From NCBI RefSeq assembly GCF_009664835.1, contig NZ_CP045929.1, positions 930,001 through 994,000 of the forward strand: 64,000 nucleotides of DNA. The letters are read 5' to 3'. Below the pieces are notes generated by a model that was given only the letters and a program-made list of their open reading frames with translations, made no database searches and was not told the origin of the DNA. This DNA comes from Allosaccharopolyspora coralli. GTDB taxonomy: Bacteria; Actinomycetota; Actinomycetes; Mycobacteriales; Pseudonocardiaceae. Position 1 is the first letter of the stretch. The number at the start of each line of letters is the position of its first letter. Shown here in pieces: positions 51,499 to 58,985 of this stretch. A program made the position numbers and the translations under genes.

Positions 51499-53616
51499 CT
51501 ACGCAGGATTCAGCACGGGGCTGAGGAACCGGCTCGGTTCGCCGTGCCAGGACACCCACAGGTGTTCTCGCGCTCGCGTGCAGGCGACGAACAGCAAGTT
51601 GCGCTCGGACTGCAGGTCCTGTTGGTGTTGTTGCGGATCCCGCTCCGCGTCGGTGAGCGCGTTCGGTTGAGGAACGCTGCCGTCGGACACGTCCGCCACC
51701 GCCACGCAACGGAATTCGAGTCCTTTCATCTTGTGCATCGTGCCGATCCGAACTCCTGAGCCGTCGGAGTCGTCGAGGGGACTGTGCTCGATGCCTGCTT
51801 CGGTCAGCGCCGCACCCACGGCTTTGCCGAATTGGACGGTCCGGGCGGTAACGCCGATGGTGTCGGCGGGGAACTCCTGGTCGAGCCAGTTCCGGACCTG
51901 AGCGACTACGGCGGCGATCTCGCTCTGCTTGTCGGGGAATCCCTGCGATTCGGGTGGGTCGCCCCGGAACGAGGACCGGTAGCCGACGAGGTGCGCCTCG
52001 CCCTCGTCCATGTCGTCCACACGTTCACCGAGCAACAAGGCGGTGCTCCACAGCAGAATTTCCCGTGAGGTGCGGTAGTTGATCCGCAGCGTTGACGAGC
52101 GTCCGGTGACGTGAATACCGAGTTGGCGCAACGACACCTTGCTGTCGTAGATGCGTTGGTGGGTGTCCCCGGCGATGAACAGATCGTCAGGACGGGGCGG
52201 GACGAGCGCTCGAAGAAGTCGCCATCGAGACGGGTGCAGGTCTTGGGCTTCGTCGATGATGACGTGCTGGTACGGCGATTCCGCCCCGTCTCGCAGGGCG
52301 TCGGCCGCCCCGTCGGCGATCATGTCGAAAGTGCAGCGGTCCTCCTCCTGCAGCACATGCTGGAAGCTCTCGATGACTGCCCATACTTGGTCTTTGGCGG
52401 CTGGCCGGATCGCGAGACCTCGACCGCGGCGGTCGGCTGCACGATATTCCTCGGCGGTGGTGATTCGTTGCGCGAGGACTACTTGCCGCCACTCTTGGTC
52501 GAGGAACGTGTCGGGCTGGTCGAGACCGTGCTCGACGGCGAGGTTGCGCCAGTGTGCTCGACGGTCGCTGTCGTCGATGATGGTGGGCTGTCCGTGCACG
52601 GAGCGGTAATACCGGTGGGCGATCACGTCGACGTGCTGCACATCGATTCGTGCACGGATGACGGCATCGGTGACGAGCATGTCGAGGTTGCGAGCGAGTT
52701 CCTTCGCGAGGTTCTTGGTGAAGGTCGTGAGCAAGATCGACTTCTCGGGAAGTTCCGGGTTCCGGGCGAGGTGGTGCGCCCGGTGCAGCGCCACGACCGT
52801 CTTTCCGGTTCCGGCGCCGCCGGTGACGCGCGCGGGGCCTTTGTACGGCGCATGTGCGGCGATCCGGCGTTGCGTGGGGTGCAGGAATACGCGCCACAGG
52901 TCGAACGGACGCTCCAGCACTTCGGCGAGTTCGTCCGAGTCGTGCACCACGACGATGTGGCCCTGCGATCGCAACATCGCGTCGGTGAAGCTGGCGTCGT
53001 CGTCCTCGGTGGCGTGCGGGAAGTTCTGGGCGAGTTCCTGCCACACCGCTTCGGGGGTCATTCCTGCCGCGAGGCCGGTGAGCACGTCGTACTGCAACTC
53101 GGGGATGAGCGCCCGGAGTGCGTCGAGCTGGTCGACGTCGTGCAGGAGACGGCACAGCGTGCGGATCTCGTCGTCGATGCCGAGCCGCGTGAGATCCGCG
53201 TCGGAGATGTCGTCGAAGAGTTTTGTCGTGGGCGCGGAGGGTGCGGAGTCGAGCCGGCGGAAGCTGTTGGTGGCGGTGGCGAGTGCGACGTCGTTGCGTA
53301 CCTCGATGCCTTTGCTGACTTTGTTCCGGGTGACCCTGCGATTGCGTGCCCACTCGATCGCTTTGTCGTGGGGGAGCACGGCGAGCAGCAGGTAGCCCCC
53401 GTCCCCGTCGTTCCTGACCACGACGCCGCGCCAGAACTTGGTGATCCGGATGGTGCGGATGTCGGGGTCGTGCGCACCGGTGATCTTTTCCAGGTGCAGC
53501 CCCGCGTGGGTGTGGTGCTCGAACTTGTCGAAGACTTCGTCGACGCGATCACGTACCGGCTTCTCCAGTTTGGCGTATTGAGGGAAGAAGTCGCGATGCA
53601 CTCCCAGAGCGGTCAC
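51499..53616 (-). CDS. UvrD-type helicase with apparent RelE-like N-terminal domain
   Basis: A 705-residue protein. Residues 1-105 (YAKLEKPVRDRVDEVFDKF, IRTIRITKFWRGVVVR, YLLLAVLPHDKAIEWA) follow the strand-helix order of RelE/ParE-family ribonuclease toxins. A linker of about 140 residues follows. The superfamily 1 helicase has Walker A GGAGTGKTVVAL, VIIDEAQDLHP, GDTHQRIY, INYRTSREI, MHKMKGLEFRCV, and LFVACTRAREHL. GTG 53616 has AAGGAG 7 nt upstream. It may couple DNA translocation to nucleic acid cleavage in defence. The RelE assignment rests on pattern only and needs a structure comparison. Confidence 0.8.
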   Translation of the reverse strand: MTALGVHRDFFPQYAKLEKPVRDRVDEVFDKFEHHTHAGLHLEKITGAHDPDIRTIRITKFWRGVVVRNDGDGGYLLLAVLPHDKAIEWARNRRVTRNKVSKGIEVRNDVALATATNSFRRLDSAPSAPTTKLFDDISDADLTRLGIDDEIRTLCRLLHDVDQLDALRALIPELQYDVLTGLAAGMTPEAVWQELAQNFPHATEDDDASFTDAMLRSQGHIVVVHDSDELAEVLERPFDLWRVFLHPTQRRIAAHAPYKGPARVTGGAGTGKTVVALHRAHHLARNPELPEKSILLTTFTKNLAKELARNLDMLVTDAVIRARIDVQHVDVIAHRYYRSVHGQPTIIDDSDRRAHWRNLAVEHGLDQPDTFLDQEWRQVVLAQRITTAEEYRAADRRGRGLAIRPAAKDQVWAVIESFQHVLQEEDRCTFDMIADGAADALRDGAESPYQHVIIDEAQDLHPSRWRLLRALVPPRPDDLFIAGDTHQRIYDSKVSLRQLGIHVTGRSSTLRINYRTSREILLWSTALLLGERVDDMDEGEAHLVGYRSSFRGDPPESQGFPDKQSEIAAVVAQVRNWLDQEFPADTIGVTARTVQFGKAVGAALTEAGIEHSPLDDSDGSGVRIGTMHKMKGLEFRCVAVADVSDGSVPQPNALTDAERDPQQHQQDLQSERNLLFVACTRAREHLWVSWHGEPSRFLSPVLNPA

Positions 53617-53708
53617 GGACGAGCTCCTTCACGTCGATCGGTCGGTGGATCCACCGTGCCACACCATGATCACGAGTTGGGTGCGAAATCGCTGAATCCG
53701 ATCAGTGC

Positions 53709-53751
53709 GTTGACTTTGTCAACAGTGCGATCTCGCAGTAGTGTTGTCAAC
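53709..53751 (+). promoter_or_regulatory. Promoter and operator of the restriction operon
   Basis: A TTGTCA -35 (53716-53721), 17-bp spacer and TAGTGT -10 (53739-53744) end 7 nt before the ATG, suggesting a leaderless message. Palindrome GTTGAC-TTT-GTCAAC (53709-53723) covers the -35 and GTTG-T-CAAC (53743-53751) covers the start. The encoded protein begins with a helix-turn-helix, so autorepression is likely (inference). The 135-bp gap also carries the divergent promoter of the UvrD-like gene. Confidence 0.55.
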
Positions 53752-55605
53752 ATGACAGAGGCGCTGAGTGCGGCGGAGATCGCGAGGCTGGCCGGTGTCG
53801 GTCGCGCGGCCGTCACCAACTGGCGCAAGCGCCATGAGGACTTCCCGCGGCCGCTCCCTGGGTCGACCGGTGCCGCGCGGTTCGACGCTGAGCTGACCCG
53901 CCAATGGTTGCGTGCGCACGGCAAGCTCGGTGAGCAACCGCTCGCCGACATCCTGCGGGACGCGGCGGAGCGTCTGGGAGATGACCTCGCCGTAGGCGAC
54001 GCGATCATCGGTGCGACTCGCGCGCGGGAGTTGGAATCGACCGGGGCAACTGGCCGCGAGGATGATGTAGTGCGGCTGCTCGCTGACTCGGATGTTTCGA
54101 CGATCGAGGAGTTCGTCGCGGACTGGGCGGCGCGGAGGGGCGTCGGGCCTTCGCCCGCGCCGGAGCTTGCCGATCTGATGTACCGACTCAGCGGCGGTGG
54201 TCGCGTGCTCGACCCCTTCTGTCGTGGTGGTGAGCTGTTGCGCCCGGCCGCTGCGCAGAAGTATCCGGTGCGAGGTCAATGCCTGGACGAGGTGTCAGCC
54301 CGGGTGACATCAGCGGTGCTGCGTTTGCATGCGGACGCGGCCAGGATCGACACGGGCCATGCGCTGCGCGCGGACGCGACCGAAGACGAGGTGTTTCCGG
54401 CGGTGCTCACGGTGCCGCCGTGGGGCGAGAAGGATTGGAGTGGCGAGGACGTACAGTTCGATGCTCGCTGGGAGTTCGGCTTGCCGCCTCGAACGAGCAG
54501 CGAGCTGGCATGGGTGCAGCACGCCGTGGCACACCTCGATGAGCAAGGCACGGCAGTCGTCGCGTTGCCTGCCGGGGTGGGCGTGCACCGGGCGGGTCGC
54601 CGCGTGCGTGCCGAGCTGGTGCGTCGCGGCGCGCTGAGAGCGGTCGTGGGGTTGCCGACGGGTGCCTTCCGGTCTTCCGCCGCGCCGTCGGTGCTCTGGG
54701 TGCTCCGTCGGCCGAGTGAGGCATCGGGTGTGCTCATGGTCGACGGAGCACACGCGCGAGCCAACGGCGCTCTGGACTGGGACGAGTTGCTCGAGACAGC
54801 CCTGCCCGCGTGGGAAGAGTTCGACGCGTCCGCTGACTGCCCCGAACAGCAGGGAGTGTGCGGCGTGGTGTCGGCGATCGACCTTCTCGACGAGGCCGTA
54901 GATCTCAGCCCGGCCCGCCACCTCGCCGCGACTGTCCAGACGGATGTTCCCGGCCTTCGAACGCTTCGCGGTCAGGTTGCCGACGTGGTGGGCCAGCTCC
55001 CGGAATTGATCCCAGCGATCGAGCCGTCATCCTCACCGCGCGGGCCCACGACCTCTGTCGGCGAACTGGGCAGCACGCCCGCTTTGACGGTGCATCGCCA
55101 GTCCGCATCGGTCCCTGACGGCAAGGAACTGCCCGCGTTGACGGCCCGCGATGTCGTGAGCGCCAGGGCGCCGTCCGGGCAATGGGGTGGGCGCGACCCG
55201 ATCTGGCTGCGGCCGGACGACGTGGTGCTGCCGATGATGGGCGGGCGACTGACGAGTCGCGTGATCGACGACGAGAAGGGCGTGCTGGGGCCGCAGGTGT
55301 GGTTGCTGCGGGTTGATCCGGAGCTGGTCGACCCGTGGTTTCTGGCGGGCTTCCTGCGCTGTTCGGCGAACCTGGCGTTGACGTCGGGTTCGGTGACGGC
55401 GCGGCTCGACGTGCGCCGGGTGGAGCTGCCGCGGTTGCCGATCGACGAGCAGCGGGTGTACGGGGAAGCGTTTCGCAGCGCGATGCGATTGGACGAGGTC
55501 CTCGACGAGGCGCGACGGGTTGGCACGGACTTGGTCACCGGGGTAATCGACGGTCTGGCCGGTGGTGCGTTGAGGCCGGTCAGCGACAGCGGTGACACAG
55601 GATGA
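53752..55605 (+). CDS. HTH-methylase-TRD fusion protein with degenerate N6-methylase motifs
   Basis: A 617-residue protein in three parts. Residues 1-60 are a MerR-like helix-turn-helix (SAAEIARLAGVGRAAVTNWR). Residues about 120-390 are an N6-adenine methylase fold like HsdM. From about 450 comes a specificity-like domain (LRPDDVVLPMMGGRLTSRV; LDVRRVELPRLPIDEQRVYG), as in HsdS. Motif I is VLDPFCRGGELL rather than DPxCGxGG, and motif IV is TVPPWGEKDW, where the catalytic D/N/S before PP is V. The methylase is thus probably inactive or unusual. It is the first gene of the restriction operon, 67 bp before hsdM. Confidence 0.8.
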   Translation: MTEALSAAEIARLAGVGRAAVTNWRKRHEDFPRPLPGSTGAARFDAELTRQWLRAHGKLGEQPLADILRDAAERLGDDLAVGDAIIGATRARELESTGATGREDDVVRLLADSDVSTIEEFVADWAARRGVGPSPAPELADLMYRLSGGGRVLDPFCRGGELLRPAAAQKYPVRGQCLDEVSARVTSAVLRLHADAARIDTGHALRADATEDEVFPAVLTVPPWGEKDWSGEDVQFDARWEFGLPPRTSSELAWVQHAVAHLDEQGTAVVALPAGVGVHRAGRRVRAELVRRGALRAVVGLPTGAFRSSAAPSVLWVLRRPSEASGVLMVDGAHARANGALDWDELLETALPAWEEFDASADCPEQQGVCGVVSAIDLLDEAVDLSPARHLAATVQTDVPGLRTLRGQVADVVGQLPELIPAIEPSSSPRGPTTSVGELGSTPALTVHRQSASVPDGKELPALTARDVVSARAPSGQWGGRDPIWLRPDDVVLPMMGGRLTSRVIDDEKGVLGPQVWLLRVDPELVDPWFLAGFLRCSANLALTSGSVTARLDVRRVELPRLPIDEQRVYGEAFRSAMRLDEVLDEARRVGTDLVTGVIDGLAGGALRPVSDSGDTG

Positions 55606-55672
55606 AACGTTCCTGACATGGTGTGCGACACGAGCAGTGATCGGGCAGTTGTCCGGTGGTGAGAGGTGGAAC

Positions 55673-57679
55673 GTGAGTAGCAAGCATCAGGAGCTGGCGG
55701 GCTTCATCTGGTCCGTCGCGGACCTCCTGCGTGGTGACTTCAAGCAGTCCGAGTACGGCAAGGTGATCCTGCCGTTGACGGTGCTGCGCAGGCTCGACTG
55801 TGTTCTGGAGCCGACGCGGGCTGCGGTGCTGGAACGCTGGGAGAAGGCGAAGAAGGACGGGACCGGCAACCCGGAACGGTTGTTGACCCGGCTCTCGGGC
55901 TACAGCTTCTACAACACCAGCAAGTTCACCTTCCAACGTGGAGTGCCGGGGTTGACCTCGCTGCTGGCCGACCAGGACAAGGTCGGGAAGAACCTGAAGT
56001 CCTTCATCGGCAGCTTCTCGGATGAGGCGCAGGACATCCTGGACAAGTACGACTTCGAGACGCAGATCAATCGGCTTCAGAGCGCCGGGATCCTGTATCA
56101 GGTCGTCGGCAAGTTCGCCGAGGCGGACCTGCATCCGGAGGTCGTGTCGAACCACCAGATGGGGTACCTGTTCGAGGAACTGATCCGGCGGTTCTCCGAA
56201 ATCTCCAACGAGACCGCCGGTGAGCACTTCACCCCACGTGAGGTCATCAAGCTCATGGTGAACCTGCTGCTCGCGCCTGACCAGGCGAAGGTCACGGCCC
56301 CCGGCGCGATGCTGCGGGTGCTCGACCCGGCGTGCGGAACGGGCGGGATGCTCTCCGCGGCCGAGGAGTTCATCACCTCGCACAACTCGAACGCGCACGT
56401 GACGGTGTTCGGGCAGGAACTCAACGCCGAGTCGTACGCGATCTGCAAGTCCGACCTCCTGATCAAGAACCAGGAGGCGCAGAACATCCACCACGGCAAC
56501 TCGTTCAGCCACGACCGGCACTACGGCACGAAGTTCGACTACATGCTGGCGAATCCGCCGTTCGGTGTGGAGTGGAAGAAGGTCCGCGACGACGTGGAGC
56601 GGGAGGCCCAGCTCGGTCACGCGGGACGCTTCGGCGCAGGGTTGCCGCGGATCAACGACGGGTCGTTGCTGTTCCTGCAGCACATGATCGCGCACATGAG
56701 GTCGCCGGAGGACGGCGGTTCGCGGGTCGCGATCGTGTTCAACGGTTCGCCACTTTTCACCGGCTCGGCAGGGTCGGGGGAGTCGGAGATTCGGCGCTGG
56801 ATCCTGGAGAACGACCTGCTGGAGGGCATCGTCGCGCTGCCGGACCAGTTGTTCTACAACACCGGGATCTCCACGTACTTCTGGATCCTGACGAACCGGA
56901 AGGCCCCGCAGCACAAGGGCAAAGTCACCCTGCTCGACGCGCGCGAGTACTGGGCGAAGATGCGCAAGAGTCTCGGCGACAAGCGAAAGTACGTCACCGA
57001 CGAGCAGATCCACCAGCTCACCGAGCTCTACGAGCAGGCGTCGTCGGCGGCGACCGACGAGTCGCACCCGTTGCACGAGAAGGTGAAGGTCTTCGACACC
57101 ACCGACTTCGGGTACCAGCGCATCACCGTGGAACGCCCGCTGCGGCAACGGTTCGAGCTCACCGAGGACACCGTCACCCAGGTCGAGGCGGCCAAGCCGC
57201 TCGCGAAGTTCGATGGCAGCGAGGCGTTGCTAGCAGCGCTGCGGACGCTGACCGGACAGACGTGGTGGAAGAAGGTAGACTTCGAGTCGGCGCTGCGCGG
57301 CGCACTCGCCGAGTCCGGTGCTGTCGCGAAGCTGCCCGCACCGGTGAGCAAGGCCGTCCTCGGCGCGGTCGCGGTCTCCGACGAGGACGGTGAGCTGCAG
57401 ACCGACCCGAAGACCGGCGACGCGTTGCCCGACCCGGACCTGCGGGACAACGAGAACGTGCCCCTCGACGAGGACATCGACGTCTACGTCGCCCGCGAGG
57501 TGCACCCGCACGTCCCCGACGCCTGGGTGGACCACACCAAGACGAAGATCGGCTACGAGATCCCCTTCACACGGCACTTCTACAAATACGTGCCGCCCAG
57601 ACCACTGGAGGAGATCGACGCCGAGCTGAAGCAGCTGGAGGGCGAGATCCAGCGCCTCCTGACGGAGGTGACGGAGTGA
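55673..57679 (+). CDS. hsdM: Type I restriction system methylase subunit HsdM
   Basis: A 668-residue N6-adenine methylase. The N-terminal helical domain starts KHQELAGFIWSVADLLRG. Motif I is RVLDPACGTGGMLSAA near residue 220 and motif IV is YMLANPPFGVEW, both canonical, so this subunit can methylate. GRFGAGLPRINDGSLLFLQH and LEGIVALPDQLFYNTGIST are further family motifs. GTG 55673 follows GAGAGGTGG and fits the usual N-terminus; an upstream GTG at 55592 overlaps the preceding gene. The hsdS gene overlaps the stop by 4 bp. Confidence 0.95.
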   Translation: MSSKHQELAGFIWSVADLLRGDFKQSEYGKVILPLTVLRRLDCVLEPTRAAVLERWEKAKKDGTGNPERLLTRLSGYSFYNTSKFTFQRGVPGLTSLLADQDKVGKNLKSFIGSFSDEAQDILDKYDFETQINRLQSAGILYQVVGKFAEADLHPEVVSNHQMGYLFEELIRRFSEISNETAGEHFTPREVIKLMVNLLLAPDQAKVTAPGAMLRVLDPACGTGGMLSAAEEFITSHNSNAHVTVFGQELNAESYAICKSDLLIKNQEAQNIHHGNSFSHDRHYGTKFDYMLANPPFGVEWKKVRDDVEREAQLGHAGRFGAGLPRINDGSLLFLQHMIAHMRSPEDGGSRVAIVFNGSPLFTGSAGSGESEIRRWILENDLLEGIVALPDQLFYNTGISTYFWILTNRKAPQHKGKVTLLDAREYWAKMRKSLGDKRKYVTDEQIHQLTELYEQASSAATDESHPLHEKVKVFDTTDFGYQRITVERPLRQRFELTEDTVTQVEAAKPLAKFDGSEALLAALRTLTGQTWWKKVDFESALRGALAESGAVAKLPAPVSKAVLGAVAVSDEDGELQTDPKTGDALPDPDLRDNENVPLDEDIDVYVAREVHPHVPDAWVDHTKTKIGYEIPFTRHFYKYVPPRPLEEIDAELKQLEGEIQRLLTEVTE

Positions 57680-58905
57680 ACGAGGTGCGGCTCAAGAACT
57701 TGGTGACCCACATCGTTGAAAAGAACGACGGTACCCTTCGTGAGTTCGTTGCGCTTGAGAACCTGCATTCGGGCAGTGGATCATTGAATTCCGGCGAGCT
57801 GGAATTTAAGGCGGCTGAGGACAGTCTTCAACATAAGAAGGGTGACGTTCTTTTTAGTAAGTTGCGTCCGTATCTGGCGAAGTCGCACCTTGCTAAAGTT
57901 GCTCGCACTGGGACAAGCGAGCTCATGGTGTTGCGTGCCGGTCGCGATCTTGACAGTCGTTACCTTTTTTACACCTCCTTGTCGCGTCCGTGGATCGACT
58001 GGGCTGTCGCGACTTCGTACGGATCCAAGATGCCGCGCACCTCCTGGGAGGGAATGGCGGATTACCGGCTCCACGTGCCGCCGCTGGAGGAGCAGCGCCG
58101 CATCGCCGACTTCCTCGACGCCGAAACCTCCCGCATCGATGAGCTTGTTGCCTTAACCCGAGTTCAGTTGACCGTCCTGGCAGAGCGGAGGATTGTGCAA
58201 GTTCGTCAGATGACCACACGTGGAGCGGCGAGAGTCGCCAGCCCGACCGGCGTTCCCTGGATGCCGAGGATGGCTAGCGGATGGACGCTTCGCAAGATCG
58301 GACGGACGTTCAAGACAGGAAGCGGAACGACGCCCCGTTTGGACGACGAACGGTACTGCGGAGACGACGTCCCATGGATTAACACGTCCGATCTGAGGGA
58401 TGGGCTCGTTGACGTTGTAAAAAACAGCCTGAGTAATGAAGCGTTGCGGGATCACTCGGCTTTGCGCGTCTATGAACCGGGAGTACTTGTCGTCGCAATG
58501 TACGGAGCAACCGTCGGGCGGGTTGGAATAACGGGAACTTCCTGCTGCGTGAATCAAGCTTGTTGTGTCTTGTATAGCCCGGCAAGTTTGACGACCGAGT
58601 ATGCATATTTTTGGCTATTGGGGTTCCGGGGGGACATTCTTAAAATGGCGACTGGTGGTGGTCAGCCAAACATTAGTCAAGATACGGTGCGTTCGCTCCG
58701 AATTCCGGCCCCGGATGTGAGTACTCAACGAGAAATTGTGCGGTTCCTTGAGCGTGAAGAAGGACTCTATCGGTCCAAGACCGAGCTACTGAACAAGAGG
58801 CTCGAACTCCTCGCGGAGCGGAAGCAGGCCCTCATCACCGCGGCTGTGACCGGGCAGATCGACGTGACGTCGGCGGGCCGGGCGACGGCGGATCTGCGGG
58901 CGTAG
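57676..58905 (+). CDS. hsdS: Type I restriction system specificity subunit HsdS
   Basis: A 409-residue subunit that reads the target sequence. It has two target-recognition domains (about residues 1-130 and 195-350), each closed by the family pattern PPLEEQRRIADFLDAETSRIDELV or ISTQREIVRFLEREE-like and a helical spacer. Two TRDs suggest a bipartite asymmetric target. Base composition drops in both TRDs (for example 57780-57980 and 58390-58700), a usual sign of domain exchange. GTG 57676 overlaps the hsdM stop (coupled translation). The SNF2 gene starts 80 bp on. Confidence 0.93.
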   Translation: MNEVRLKNLVTHIVEKNDGTLREFVALENLHSGSGSLNSGELEFKAAEDSLQHKKGDVLFSKLRPYLAKSHLAKVARTGTSELMVLRAGRDLDSRYLFYTSLSRPWIDWAVATSYGSKMPRTSWEGMADYRLHVPPLEEQRRIADFLDAETSRIDELVALTRVQLTVLAERRIVQVRQMTTRGAARVASPTGVPWMPRMASGWTLRKIGRTFKTGSGTTPRLDDERYCGDDVPWINTSDLRDGLVDVVKNSLSNEALRDHSALRVYEPGVLVVAMYGATVGRVGITGTSCCVNQACCVLYSPASLTTEYAYFWLLGFRGDILKMATGGGQPNISQDTVRSLRIPAPDVSTQREIVRFLEREEGLYRSKTELLNKRLELLAERKQALITAAVTGQIDVTSAGRATADLRA

Positions 58906-58985
58906 CCGGTCACTCGGATGGTGGATGTTGGTGTGCGGGTGTCGCGAGACGGTGACGGCACCACCGGCAGGACAGAGAGGCAGTG

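Noticed and set aside
52111-53700. Long plus-strand open frame running into the HTH-methylase gene
   Set aside because: The upstream part is antisense to the UvrD-like helicase; the real start is the ATG at 53752 with its own promoter.
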